Assembly (NCBI RefSeq): GCF_000974785.1
Contig: NZ_BBWV01000001.1
Coordinates: forward strand, 1,302,001 to 1,366,000
Length of the DNA: 64,000 bases
Origin: Flavihumibacter petaseus NBRC 106054
Lineage (GTDB): Bacteria > Bacteroidota > Bacteroidia > Chitinophagales > Chitinophagaceae
Reading direction: 5' to 3'
The stretch's first letter is position 1. Every line of letters begins with the position of its first letter. Shown piece after piece: positions 34,478 to 43,165 of the stretch. The notes under the pieces were generated by a model. It was not told where the DNA came from and searched no databases. It was given only the letters and a program-made list of their open reading frames with translations. The position numbers and the translations under genes are program-made.

Positions 34478-35122
34478 TTATCTGTCTAGATCGAACGAAG
34501 ATAGGTTTTTAAAATGCCCGTTCAGTTTCACTCTTTCTTTGAGCGTACCCATGGCCGACAGTACCGGAAGTACCCTTGCCAGGTGACGTTTAAGGTATTC
34601 CTGGCGCTGTACCTCAGCCAGCAGGGTGAGCATTTCATATTCTTCTTCAAGCGTCAGCCCGGCATGATGTGCAACGTCGTAGCTGTTCAGCTGGTCATCC
34701 GGTTTGGGAAAATCCTTTTGTACATCCAGCAACCGGTGCAATTCGCGGATGCCGGCAATAAGTTTTCCCATGATCCCCGGAATGCCGGAACCTGTGATGT
34801 TTTCGGGGTAGGTGACGATTGCGCCGCTGTAAAGTTTCTCCGGGATCTCTTTAACGGTTTCGAGTATGCGAAATACTTCTATCCCTTCAGTACGGATATC
34901 CATTTCGCCATTCGTATATCGTTTACAGATCTCCGTTAGTTTTACCAGCATGCCGAGTTCGGCTACTTTCTGGTTGATCACCACAGGGATGCCGAAGGGT
35001 CTGCCGGTTCGTGAACATTCTGTGATCAGTTGTTTGTACCGCGGCTCAAATATGTGGAGATTGAGCGTTTCGCCCGGATAAACCACGATTCCCAGTGGAA
35101 ATATGGGAATGAAATTTGTCAT
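34478..35122 (-). CDS. LON peptidase substrate-binding domain protein
   Basis: This 214-residue protein consists of a Lon N-terminal-type (PUA-like) domain, visible as FIPIFPLGIVVYPGETLNLHI at the start, FEPRYKQLI and the later RTEGIEVFRIL. There is no AAA+ or protease domain. Stand-alone members are common; their role is unclear but may involve protein binding. It heads the minus-strand series with coaX, the outer-membrane protein, lptC and the two aldehyde-related reductase/dehydrogenase genes. It is divergent to the glycosyltransferase at 35153. Confidence 0.85.
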   Translation of the reverse strand: MTNFIPIFPLGIVVYPGETLNLHIFEPRYKQLITECSRTGRPFGIPVVINQKVAELGMLVKLTEICKRYTNGEMDIRTEGIEVFRILETVKEIPEKLYSGAIVTYPENITGSGIPGIMGKLIAGIRELHRLLDVQKDFPKPDDQLNSYDVAHHAGLTLEEEYEMLTLLAEVQRQEYLKRHLARVLPVLSAMGTLKERVKLNGHFKNLSSFDLDR

Positions 35123-35152
35123 GCAGATGTTTATCTTCGTTCAATAAAGGTT

Positions 35153-36016
35153 ATGAAAATCACCGGATTTACGATCATAAAAAATGCTGTGCGGAACGAT
35201 TACCCGATTGTGGAGGCGATCCGTTCCATTCTGCCCGTGGTAGACGACATGATTGTACTGGTGGGTGACAGTGATGATGATACTGAGGGGCTGATCAGGA
35301 GCATCAATTCTCCCAAGATCAGGATCCATCATTCCGTGTGGAACAAATCCCTCAACCGGGGTGGTGAAGTACTGGCTGAGGAAACCAATAAGGCTTTTGA
35401 TCTTATCGGCGAGGATACGGACTGGGCTTTTTACATCCAGGGTGATGAATGCATACACGAAAAATATCATCCGGCCATTCGTGCTGCGGCAGTGGAATAC
35501 CTTCACCATAAAAATGTAGATGGTCTGCTGTTCAATTACTTACACTTTTACGGAACATATGATTATGTGGGTGACAGCCGTAAATGGTACCATAAGGAAG
35601 TAAGGATTATCCGTAACGATAAAAGTATCCGCGCCTACCGGGATGCACAGGGATTCCGGCGCGGCAAGTCCAAGCTGCGGGTGAAGCAGATCAATGCCTG
35701 GGTGTATCATTATGGCTGGGTGAAAAGCGAGGCCAATATCAAGGCCAAGATTTCCAATGCGGAAGAGCTCTGGCAGGAAAGGAAAACGGCTGAAATACCA
35801 GAAGCTGTTGTATTTGACGTAAATGATTACGACTCTCTTTCTTTGTTCAGGGATACACACCCGGCTGTCATGAAAGAACGGATTGCCCGGCAGAACTGGC
35901 AGTTCAATTTCGATACCACGAAAAAGAATTTTGGCTTTAAAGACAGATTGCTGCACTGGTTCGAATTGAAGACCGGCATCCGGTTATTTGACTTCCGCAA
36001 CTACAGGATTATTTAA
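35153..36016 (+). CDS. Glycosyltransferase family 2-like protein
   Basis: From the ATG at 35153 (MKITGFTIIKNAVRNDYP) the protein has 287 residues. The N-terminal part is a GT-A nucleotide-sugar fold, with VGDSDDDTEGLI and FYIQGDECIHEKYH supplying an acidic metal-site candidate in place of the classic DxD. The C-terminal half has WVYHYGWVKSEANIKAK. Upstream in-frame ATGs overlap the divergent LON-like gene and are rejected. It is the first of three glycosyltransferase genes here, 9 bases before the second, so they may build one surface glycan. Confidence 0.82.
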   Translation: MKITGFTIIKNAVRNDYPIVEAIRSILPVVDDMIVLVGDSDDDTEGLIRSINSPKIRIHHSVWNKSLNRGGEVLAEETNKAFDLIGEDTDWAFYIQGDECIHEKYHPAIRAAAVEYLHHKNVDGLLFNYLHFYGTYDYVGDSRKWYHKEVRIIRNDKSIRAYRDAQGFRRGKSKLRVKQINAWVYHYGWVKSEANIKAKISNAEELWQERKTAEIPEAVVFDVNDYDSLSLFRDTHPAVMKERIARQNWQFNFDTTKKNFGFKDRLLHWFELKTGIRLFDFRNYRII

Positions 36017-36025
36017 GTATCTCAG

Positions 36026-36835
36026 ATGTTACCAACCAGCAGTCTGATCATTGCAACCTATAACTGGCCCAAAGCCCTGCAGCGCTGCCTCAAAAGCGTG
36101 CGTGAACAGGCTGTGCTGCCCGGTGAGGTCCTGATTGCAGACGATGGTTCCAGGGAGGAGACGAAGCAACTGGTCGCATCCATGCAATCCGATTTTCCTG
36201 TTCCCCTCAGGCATATCTGGCAGGAAGACAAGGGTTTCCGCCTGGCCAAGATCAGGAACCGGGCAAATGCTGCTGCTGACGGCGAATACCTGATACAGGT
36301 AGACGGCGACCTGATCCTGCATCCTGATTTTGTAAAAGACCACCTCGAGGCGGCAACTCCGGGATATTTTATCGGTGGCAGCAGGGTGATACTCGGGCGG
36401 GAATTTTCTGAAAAACTGCTTGACAATCAAAGCCTGCAACCCACAGTTTTCCGGCGTGGCATCAGCAACCGCCTCAATGCGTTGCACTCGGCCACCCTCG
36501 GCTCAGCAGCTTCACGGATCATTAAAACGAAAAATGCCTATAATATCCGCGGTTGTAATATGAGTTACTGGAAGCGTGATTTCATCCGGGTGAATGGCTA
36601 CAACGAATTGTACAATGGCTGGGGAAGGGAAGATACCGACCTGATTATCCGGTTGTACAATGCCGGTCTGAAGCGTACTTATTTTAAACTGCGGGGGATC
36701 GTGTTTCACCTCTGGCATAAAGAATCCAGCAAAAATTATCTTCCTCAGAATGATGAAATCCTTCAGGCGACTATCCGCGAAAGACTGGTCGTTTGCAGGG
36801 ATGGCATTGATCAGTATATTCAACCCCAACTATAA
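36026..36835 (+). CDS. Glycosyltransferase family 2 protein (GT2-GT7C type), paralog 1
   Basis: This 269-residue protein begins SLIIATYNWPKALQRCL, followed by LIADDGS, and has LIQVDGDLILHP with the metal-binding DxD. The second part is like the galactosyltransferase (GT7 C-terminal) domain, with NIRGCNMSYWKRDF and GWGREDTDLIIRL. It is clearly paralogous to the protein encoded at 37827-38693. It likely transfers a hexose in surface polysaccharide or glycolipid synthesis. It ends 6 bases before meaB. Confidence 0.87.
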   Translation: MLPTSSLIIATYNWPKALQRCLKSVREQAVLPGEVLIADDGSREETKQLVASMQSDFPVPLRHIWQEDKGFRLAKIRNRANAAADGEYLIQVDGDLILHPDFVKDHLEAATPGYFIGGSRVILGREFSEKLLDNQSLQPTVFRRGISNRLNALHSATLGSAASRIIKTKNAYNIRGCNMSYWKRDFIRVNGYNELYNGWGREDTDLIIRLYNAGLKRTYFKLRGIVFHLWHKESSKNYLPQNDEILQATIRERLVVCRDGIDQYIQPQL

Positions 36836-36841
36836 CTGCGC

Positions 36842-37741
36842 ATGGCGACCATCGATCTTCAGGGTGTGAAGGAAGGCAATACCAGGGCCATTGCGCGGGC
36901 CATCAGCCTGATCGAAAGCGGTTATGCGGAAGAACTTCACCTCATTGATTTTCACCATTCAAGGCATATTCCGGTGATGGGCATTACCGGTCCGCCGGGA
37001 GCCGGCAAAAGCACCCTGGTGGACAAACTGATCCAGCAGGTGATCGATGCGGGCAAGCGGGTAGCCGTACTCTGCGTAGACCCCTCCTCCCCTTTTCACA
37101 ATGGCTCTATACTTGGCGACAGGATCCGGCTGAACAGCTGGTATAATCATAAAAATGTTTTCATCAGATCACTTGCTTCGAGGGGTGCAGTTGGCGGATT
37201 GCACCCGCAAATCATGGAAATCACTTCCCTGCTGAACCTGGCACCTTTCGACTATATCATCATTGAAACGGTTGGTGTGGGTCAGAATGAAGTGGCTATT
37301 GTCGGACTCGCTGATGTGTCAGTGGTAGTACTTGTACCTGAAGCAGGGGATGATATCCAGACCATGAAATCGGGGCTGATGGAGATTGCCGACATCTTTG
37401 TGATCAACAAAAGCGACCGGCCCGATGCAGGTAAATTCTTAGCCAATCTGAAAAGAACGATTCAGCAACAGCTTCACCCCAAAAAACACGCGCTGCCGAT
37501 TTTACAAACTGTTGCTACTCAAAATGAAGGGATCGGCGAGCTTTTTGCAGTAATCAACAAAACCATACTTGAGGACCATCCTCACAAAAGTTCCTGGTTA
37601 CTGGCAGAAAGAGCATATGCGATGATTGCCAGACACAGGATGCGGGATGTCAGCAAGCATAAACTTATCGCTGAAATTGAACAATTACAGGCAGAGAAAG
37701 CATTTGATTTTTATACCTTTGTCGCAAGGTTTAACAATTGA
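36842..37741 (+). CDS. meaB: Methylmalonyl-CoA mutase-associated GTPase MeaB
   Basis: This 299-residue G3E-family GTPase protects and reloads the B12-dependent methylmalonyl-CoA mutase. The P-loop is GPPGAGKST, base recognition is INKSD, and ETVGVGQNEVA is the family switch signature. The ending forms the usual C-terminal dimerisation helices. The mutase genes are not in this window; meaB lies between two paralogous glycosyltransferase genes, an odd setting that suggests chance insertion or rearrangement. Confidence 0.94.
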   Translation: MATIDLQGVKEGNTRAIARAISLIESGYAEELHLIDFHHSRHIPVMGITGPPGAGKSTLVDKLIQQVIDAGKRVAVLCVDPSSPFHNGSILGDRIRLNSWYNHKNVFIRSLASRGAVGGLHPQIMEITSLLNLAPFDYIIIETVGVGQNEVAIVGLADVSVVVLVPEAGDDIQTMKSGLMEIADIFVINKSDRPDAGKFLANLKRTIQQQLHPKKHALPILQTVATQNEGIGELFAVINKTILEDHPHKSSWLLAERAYAMIARHRMRDVSKHKLIAEIEQLQAEKAFDFYTFVARFNN

Positions 37742-37826
37742 TTTGGTCGTACCCATTCACATTGTTTTACCGTGCAACGATCTTTGCCATAATTGACTCA
37801 ATCGGATGATGCTTAACCTTTTTACC

Positions 37827-38693
37827 ATGAAACCAAGCACGAGTCTGATCATTTCTACGTATAACTGGCCGGAAGCACTGGAGCTTTGCCTCCTTAGTGT
37901 TGCCCGTCAATCCCAGTTGCCTGCAGAGATCCTGATCGCAGATGATGGCTCGAATCCGATGACCCGTTCTACGGTAGATCGTCTTCGCTCAACAATAGGT
38001 GTTCCCATTGTTCATCTCTGGCACCAGGATCAGGGATTCCGGAAAGCAGCAATCATGAACCGCGCTTTTGTAAACGCCAATGGAGAATATGTTATTCAGA
38101 TTGATGGCGATATCGTTTTACACCCTGATTTTATCCGAGATCATATTAATGCTGCCACCCCCGGTTATTTCGTGGCAGGTACACGGGTGATCACTTCAGA
38201 AAAACTGAAGAACGATCTCCTTCACAACAAACGCATCAATATTTCCATTTTTGAGAAAGGCACCCGCAATTTTCTTAACGGTGTTCATTTCCCGCTATTC
38301 GGAAAACTTCTCCGCAATTACCGCTGCCAGACAAAGGACATTTACTATGTGAAAGGCTGCAACATGGCTTTCTGGAAAAAGGATCTGTACCAGGTTAACG
38401 GATATGACGAAACTTTTGAAGGATGGGGTTATGAAGACAGTGACCTGGCTATCCGGCTGTATAATTCCGGCGTGCGCAAAAAGTTCCTGAAAATGGCCGG
38501 CATTGCCTATCACCTGTGGCACTCAGAATACTGCCGTGACCGGGAACAATACAATTATTCTCTCCTGGGCGATACCCGCGACTGCGGCAAGTCTTACACC
38601 AAGGTTGGCATGGACCGCTATGAACAGACGAAAAAACCCCTGCTGAACTTTATCGTGCTGAAAGAAGCTGAAATGGACTGGATGAGTGCCTGA
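37827..38693 (+). CDS. Glycosyltransferase family 2 protein (GT2-GT7C type), paralog 2
   Basis: The likely start is ATG 37827 (MKPSTSLIISTYNW, 288 residues); an in-frame ATG at 37806 would add seven residues. Motifs match the paralog at 36026-36835: LIADDGS, VIQIDGDIVLHP with DxD, VKGCNMAFWKKDL and GWGYEDSDLAIRL. A 7-of-8 -7 match, GATCTTTG, is seen about 45 bases upstream, so it may be transcribed separately. The stop is 5 bases from the convergent small membrane protein gene. Confidence 0.86.
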   Translation: MKPSTSLIISTYNWPEALELCLLSVARQSQLPAEILIADDGSNPMTRSTVDRLRSTIGVPIVHLWHQDQGFRKAAIMNRAFVNANGEYVIQIDGDIVLHPDFIRDHINAATPGYFVAGTRVITSEKLKNDLLHNKRINISIFEKGTRNFLNGVHFPLFGKLLRNYRCQTKDIYYVKGCNMAFWKKDLYQVNGYDETFEGWGYEDSDLAIRLYNSGVRKKFLKMAGIAYHLWHSEYCRDREQYNYSLLGDTRDCGKSYTKVGMDRYEQTKKPLLNFIVLKEAEMDWMSA

Positions 38694-38698
38694 GCGAA

Positions 38699-38920
38699 CT
38701 ACAGTAAGTCTTTATTTGAACGATACCACCGGAATCCCACAATTCCCAGGATAGCCAGCGGCGTGAGGGCGAGGTAAACAATCCCCGAATTAAGCGCTTT
38801 TGCCGGTTTTTCTCCCAATTGCTGCGCTGTTTTTGTACAGATGGAACACTGGGCGTTTGCTCCCGTTGACACCAGGAAACAAATCATCATTGTCAACCCC
38901 CATCTGACCAAAGCGTTCAT
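38699..38920 (-). CDS. Small membrane protein with CxxC motif
   Basis: This 73-residue protein has a signal peptide (ending ANA), then QCSICTKTAQQLG with a CxxC pair, then a hydrophobic segment (IVYLALTPLAILGIVGF) and a short basic tail. Similar small proteins exist in Bacteroidota; I cannot name a function. The two Cys could bind metal or form a disulfide on the periplasmic side. A good -7 element lies just upstream at 38935-38942. Confidence 0.75.
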   Translation of the reverse strand: MNALVRWGLTMMICFLVSTGANAQCSICTKTAQQLGEKPAKALNSGIVYLALTPLAILGIVGFRWYRSNKDLL

Positions 38921-38934
38921 ACCCGTTGTTTTGG

Positions 38935-38942
38935 CAAAATTA
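38935..38942 (-). promoter_or_regulatory. -7 promoter element of the small membrane protein gene
   Basis: On the minus strand TAATTTTG matches TAnnTTTG exactly, 14 bases upstream of the ATG at 38920. The divergent TPR gene has a weaker site, TACATTTC, at 38979-38986 on the plus strand. The 100-base spacer holds nothing else of note. Confidence 0.5.
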
Positions 38943-39020
38943 AGTCAATCCGCCGATCTGCGAACGGCTAAAATATGGTACATTTCGCCCAAATATAACA
39001 GCTCAACTAACTAATGTTTT

Positions 39021-39842
39021 ATGAAAAGTATCCAACTCTTCCTGCTGTTAATGCTGGTATCTTCCGCAGCTTTCTGCCAGAGTCTGATCACCATGTCGAA
39101 CAAGTGTTACAAGATGGTTCAGGCAGGTAATGCGGCCAATGACAGTCAGCAATATGATGAAGCCCTGACTACATTTGAAAAAGTTTTATCGAAATGTTCG
39201 GCCAAAGATGCCAAAGAGCAGGGTAATGTCGGAAAGGCTAAAGCGCTGAATGGATTGAAGCGGTATGACGAAGCTATCCAGGCTGCCGACCTGGCGATAA
39301 AAGCTTCTAAGAACACGAGTATCGCTGCGTTGTTTGAAAAAGCAGATGCACATTTCAACCAGAATAACCTGACAGCCGCTACTGATGATTACAATGCCAT
39401 AATTGCTTTATCAGAAAAGAATCAGAATACCAAAGACCGCGCAACAATCTATTCAAAACTGGCTGACCTCGACTGGAAACAGAAAAAATCCACGGAGGCC
39501 TACCAGGACATTGACAAGGCCATTGCACTTGATCCCGCCAACCCGGCATACCTGATTCAGAAAGGTGATTTTAAAGTGAAAGAAGGTGCACTGAAAGCCG
39601 GCTTCGAATACTACGACAAAGCCCTTGAAACAACATCCGATAAACCATCTGTTTATAAACTCAGGGCGATTGCCTTCACCAATGCCATGCAGGGAAAACA
39701 TTCCACCCGCGACGCCAAAGAGCTTGCCACACGAATGTCTGCAGAAGAAAAAAAACAATTCTGCGAGGAATGGAAAAGGCTTTTTGACACGGGTTACAAA
39801 AACGTGAACCAGGATCTCTACTACACGATGATCTGCCTGTAA
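39021..39842 (+). CDS. Exported tetratricopeptide repeat protein
   Basis: This 273-residue protein has a signal peptide (ending AAFCQ) and about five TPR units (for example YDEALTTFEKVLSKCSAKD, AYQDIDKAIALDPANPAYL). These form a protein-binding superhelix in the periplasm or at the outer membrane. The partner is unknown. Its last 22 bases overlap the 3' end of the convergent pigment-cluster dehydratase gene, so it marks the left border of that cluster rather than belonging to it. Confidence 0.88.
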   Translation: MKSIQLFLLLMLVSSAAFCQSLITMSNKCYKMVQAGNAANDSQQYDEALTTFEKVLSKCSAKDAKEQGNVGKAKALNGLKRYDEAIQAADLAIKASKNTSIAALFEKADAHFNQNNLTAATDDYNAIIALSEKNQNTKDRATIYSKLADLDWKQKKSTEAYQDIDKAIALDPANPAYLIQKGDFKVKEGALKAGFEYYDKALETTSDKPSVYKLRAIAFTNAMQGKHSTRDAKELATRMSAEEKKQFCEEWKRLFDTGYKNVNQDLYYTMICL

Positions 39843-40198
39843 GCTGCCTGGTATTTAAAGAATGTAACGTCACCGGCAAAAAGGTTTGCATTGATTTGCG
39901 TGAGCCCTTCTGCTTCCTTCACCACTTTGATGTCAAGGTTTACATTGCCGTGAACTCGGGGATCGATGAAGTTGAGAAATTTGATATTGGCGGCGCTGAC
40001 CAGCAACAGTTTTTGCTGCCTGGCAACTTCCAGTATTTCCTGAACGAGCTGCATCATGCATACCCCCGGCACTACCGGCTGGCCGGGGAAATGCCCCGCG
40101 AACACTGCATGTTCCGGGTGCCATTGAATTTCCGCTGTTATAACTCCCCCGTTTTCCTGCAGGTTTGAGATCCCGCAGATTTGTCCGTTGACGATCAT
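39821..40198 (-). CDS. 3-hydroxyacyl-ACP dehydratase, FabZ/ApeI-like
   Basis: This 125-residue hot-dog protein has the FabZ-type active-site His in AGHFPGQPVVPGV and a later acidic region. It would remove water from 3-hydroxyacyl-ACP to make each double bond of the polyene chain. It is the last gene of the cluster, and its ATG overlaps the stop of the lipoprotein gene (ATGA). Aryl polyene clusters usually encode two dehydratases (ApeI and ApeP types); the other is at 49789-50214. Confidence 0.85.
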   Translation of the reverse strand: MIVNGQICGISNLQENGGVITAEIQWHPEHAVFAGHFPGQPVVPGVCMMQLVQEILEVARQQKLLLVSAANIKFLNFIDPRVHGNVNLDIKVVKEAEGLTQINANLFAGDVTFFKYQAAYRQIIV

Positions 40199-40836
40199 CT
40201 TTCCAGTTTTTTCAGGTCAATGGTAAAGTGAAAATTATGGTGCACCAGGCTGATAGAATCCGGCGCAGTACCGTTGCCCGGAAACCATTTTGCTTCAGCC
40301 AGTATTTTCCTTTTGGCACCCAGTTCTGCGTGATCGAGCGTGGTTCCATCTGCAGGTGTAACGTACCAGAAAGTTTTTCCACCCAGTTTAAAGCCGCGGT
40401 ATAATTGCCCCTTGTGCATGGCTGTTATATCGGGTGGATATTTTGACCGCAGCATCAGGAGCAGGTCGAAATCATTTCTCAGTGCACTGATCACTACCTT
40501 TTTGTTGAGCTTGTCCATGATCTGGATGACGCTGAATGTGCCGGTACTGTCGAATGCAAAGTCAAAAAACTTGAAACCGGTCTCGGTTGAAAAGACTACC
40601 CGGCGACTGCTGTCCGGCATTGTTTTGATCAGTAAAAGTCCACTGAGGTGGCGGCCGGTGATATCCACCTGGCTGCGGTAGAGTTCCGAATGAAATACCG
40701 GTTGCAGCGATTCCAGGGGAGCTGCCTGAGCTGCCACAGCCGTCATCCCTTTATAGGCATTGCCACAGGACGTCAGCGTCCCTGCAGCCAATAGCCACAA
40801 GGCAACGTACCTACTTCTTAACTGCAAATACCGCAT
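40195..40836 (-). CDS. Lipoprotein of the pigment cluster, function unknown
   Basis: From ATG 40836 the protein has 213 residues with a lipoprotein signal (LTSC, Cys24). The remainder is a beta-rich region (SRRVVFSTETGFKFFDFAFD, then DLLLMLRSKYP) without a motif I recognise. Its N-terminus overlaps the 3' end of the LolA-like gene by 26 bases and its stop overlaps the dehydratase start by 4. With the LolA-like carrier it may work in outer-membrane placement of the pigment; that is inference from position only. Confidence 0.75.
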   Translation of the reverse strand: MRYLQLRSRYVALWLLAAGTLTSCGNAYKGMTAVAAQAAPLESLQPVFHSELYRSQVDITGRHLSGLLLIKTMPDSSRRVVFSTETGFKFFDFAFDSTGTFSVIQIMDKLNKKVVISALRNDFDLLLMLRSKYPPDITAMHKGQLYRGFKLGGKTFWYVTPADGTTLDHAELGAKRKILAEAKWFPGNGTAPDSISLVHHNFHFTIDLKKLER

Positions 40837-41461
40837 CTGGGATCTGTACATTGACTTCTTTCTGGTTGAAGGTAATGAGGGTATTGTCGCCACCATTTTC
40901 CACCATATCGATACGCTGTACAGAATAATCTTTCCTGTCGAGGTACAGCAGGATTTTCGCGAACAGGTCTTTCAGTTCCTTTGACACCGGCACCAGTTCC
41001 AGCAGAAAATACTGTTGCCCGTCAAATACCTTCGACTGGAAGTCTCCGTTCTGCAGTGCGGTTCCCCGTACGCAGTCGATCGTGATCGTGTTAATCTTTT
41101 GAAACAGCCGGTTGGATTTTACGGATACCGTATTTTCTTTCTGCCCGTCTTTGATGTGCACGAGGTTCCCGTTGATGATCATCAGATACTGAAACGGCTG
41201 CTGGTATTCCATGCGTACCAGGTTTTCTCTTCTGAACCAGAATTTACCTTTGGACACGATCTTTTCTTCCAGGAGGCTGAGGTTCTTTTCCTGCACGAAA
41301 TCAGCACGGAAGCTGTTTGTCTTCTGAGCTGCCGCGGCGAATGCCGTCTGAAAAGCCGCGGGATCCTTTATAGGTGTATATCCTTTGTATTGTGCGTGAA
41401 GGGTCAGCCCCAGCACCATCAGGGCGCACAGAAAAAACATTCTATTCATAAGGTGCTTCAT
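40811..41461 (-). CDS. LolA-like outer-membrane lipoprotein carrier protein
   Basis: This 216-residue exported protein (signal ending TLHAQ) has the LolA beta-barrel-like fold: NSFRADFVQEKNLSLLEEKIVSKGKFWF and VRMEYQQPFQYLMIINGN are typical for this family. In aryl polyene and flexirubin clusters a LolA-like protein is a regular member and probably ferries the lipid-linked pigment across the periplasm. Starts at 41461, 41449 or 41440 are possible; all overlap or nearly abut the stop of the deacetylase gene at 41442. Confidence 0.87.
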   Translation of the reverse strand: MKHLMNRMFFLCALMVLGLTLHAQYKGYTPIKDPAAFQTAFAAAAQKTNSFRADFVQEKNLSLLEEKIVSKGKFWFRRENLVRMEYQQPFQYLMIINGNLVHIKDGQKENTVSVKSNRLFQKINTITIDCVRGTALQNGDFQSKVFDGQQYFLLELVPVSKELKDLFAKILLYLDRKDYSVQRIDMVENGGDNTLITFNQKEVNVQIPDAVFAVKK

Positions 41462-42203
41462 TTATCAGCTTGTCGAGGCTGGTCCATTCGTATCCCAATT
41501 CCCTTGCGCCGGCTATCAACTGCGGTAGTATGCGGAGGGTTACGGGCATGGTATCATGGAACAGCAGGATTGCTCCGGGCTGCAAAGATCGCATAACCCG
41601 TTCGAATAATTTATCGTCGTCGGGGGTGACAGTATCGAGCGAGCGGACATTCCAGCCGATGGCTTTCATGCCGGTTCTACGGACGGCTTTTGCCAGGTTG
41701 GGATTGGTCACGCCATAGGGTGGTCTGAAAAACCGGGGCCGGTTATGCAGTATGTAAAAGAGTTGGGCATTCACCTCGGCAAGCTCCTGCTGCATTCTTT
41801 TGGATGAATAGAGGTCAAAGAGCGGGGCATGACTGAAGCTGTGATTCCCGATAATATGTCCTTCTGTATGCGCGCGCTGCAGTAATGCTTCCTGGCCGTT
41901 GAGTTTGTTTCCGATCACAAAAAAAGTAGCCGGTACTTTCTCTTTACGGAGAAGGTCAAGTACCTGTGGTGTAAGCGTTGAGTCTGGTCCATCGTCAAAG
42001 GTGATGGCAATCTTTTTACCGGACTTATCGCCCTGGCAGATCACGGGCATAAAAAATTGTGAGTCGACGCGGTAGCTTCCCCAGAACAGCAGGATGGAAT
42101 ATCCGAAAAGCAACAGGACGATATTGTACCATTGCCATCCGCCCACAAGACCGGCGGCCAGCAGCAGTATTACGAACAGTGTTATGGCGCGGAAGCTGTT
42201 CAT
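41442..42203 (-). CDS. Polysaccharide deacetylase (CE4) family membrane protein
   Basis: This 253-residue protein has two hydrophobic N-terminal segments and then a NodB-type domain. Motif 1 is ITFDDGPDST, motif 2 is IIGNHSFSHAP, and the conserved RFFRPPYG follows. The active-site residues (Asp-Asp, His-x3-His, Arg) are all present, unlike in the GH9-linked domain at 15.6 kb. Deacetylases occur in flexirubin loci; the substrate here is unknown, and it could act on a sugar or on another amide. It is coupled to the upstream ketosynthase-like gene by ATGA. Confidence 0.88.
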   Translation of the reverse strand: MNSFRAITLFVILLLAAGLVGGWQWYNIVLLLFGYSILLFWGSYRVDSQFFMPVICQGDKSGKKIAITFDDGPDSTLTPQVLDLLRKEKVPATFFVIGNKLNGQEALLQRAHTEGHIIGNHSFSHAPLFDLYSSKRMQQELAEVNAQLFYILHNRPRFFRPPYGVTNPNLAKAVRRTGMKAIGWNVRSLDTVTPDDDKLFERVMRSLQPGAILLFHDTMPVTLRILPQLIAGARELGYEWTSLDKLINEAPYE

Positions 42204-43165
42204 TTCTCGAGCAATATGACAGCATGGTGGCCGGTGCTGTCGCTTTGATGGATCCAGATACGACGAAGGTAAGAAGCGTCACCTGCAGGCAACCATTCCG
42301 GTAATCCCTGCTGGTCAAGCAAACGGGTTGCCATCCAGGTGGCAAAGGCACTGGCAGTAGGGAATTCGCCGCAAAGAGGCTTGTAATAATAATGCGGTAC
42401 TCCGGGTAAGGGATCTGTCCCTGCATTTCCGGTCAACACCAGGTCGGGCTGTCCGTACTTCATAGTGAGTCGTTCCATCCGGCTGTCCATTGCCGTGGTA
42501 TCGCCGGTAAAGAATTCAACACCGTTCACCCTGGTACGCGGGCCAGTGCTGACAATATTGTTATTTGGTTCAGCCGACAAAAGAAAAAATGCGGCGCCCT
42601 CTCCTGCCGCCAGCTGGCGGAACAGGCCGAAACGTTTCAGGATCGTGTGACTGTAACTGGTCAGTTCATCTGCTGCTCCCGCTAGTATGACAGCATCCGG
42701 TTTCTCGTGCGACAACAGCAAGGCATCCAGTAATGCTGATTCAAAGGAGAAGTGCTGTTGCACGTAGGTGTTGTTGTAGGCATGGCATTTCAGCATCAGG
42801 GCGATCTGCGCGCCTACCGTGTTGTGCGTGGACTGAATAAAGGCTGTCGGCGTGAGCATTTCTTCCTGGTTCTCCACCAGCTTTCTCAGGAAAACACCGG
42901 TATCATCGAGGCAGCCATATGCCGTTCCGGTCAGGATGGCATCCGGCATTGTCACAGCAGCCTGCTGAAGTACATCCATTGCTGTAGCTACGCCCATGCG
43001 GATGATCCGGCTCATCCTGCGGATGAGTTTGGAGTCAATGAACGCAGCATAATCCGGTTCGCGGAGTGTTATTTTTTCTCCGATTGGAAACACGGGTACG
43101 CCGGGAAAATCATTTTCGCGGAATCCGGCCTGGGGCGATATGCAGGAAGCGGCTTGTATATACAT
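42200..43165 (-). CDS. Chain-length-factor-like ketosynthase homolog (ApeC-like), catalytically inactive
   Basis: From ATG 43165 the protein has 321 residues of thiolase-like fold but lacks the ketosynthase triad. The nucleophile position reads HFSFESALLDA (no Cys), and neither the HGTGT nor the GHTLAA His motif is present. This matches the chain length factor that pairs with a ketosynthase in type II systems. The upstream stop and this start share one base (TGATG), which favours a one-to-one complex with the ketosynthase encoded at 43165-44361. Confidence 0.82.
   Translation of the reverse strand: MYIQAASCISPQAGFRENDFPGVPVFPIGEKITLREPDYAAFIDSKLIRRMSRIIRMGVATAMDVLQQAAVTMPDAILTGTAYGCLDDTGVFLRKLVENQEEMLTPTAFIQSTHNTVGAQIALMLKCHAYNNTYVQQHFSFESALLDALLLSHEKPDAVILAGAADELTSYSHTILKRFGLFRQLAAGEGAAFFLLSAEPNNNIVSTGPRTRVNGVEFFTGDTTAMDSRMERLTMKYGQPDLVLTGNAGTDPLPGVPHYYYKPLCGEFPTASAFATWMATRLLDQQGLPEWLPAGDASYLRRIWIHQSDSTGHHAVILLEK

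Noticed and set aside
35030-35152. Upstream extension of the first glycosyltransferase
   Set aside because: It lies antisense in the LON-like gene; the natural N-terminus MKITGFTIIK starts at 35153.
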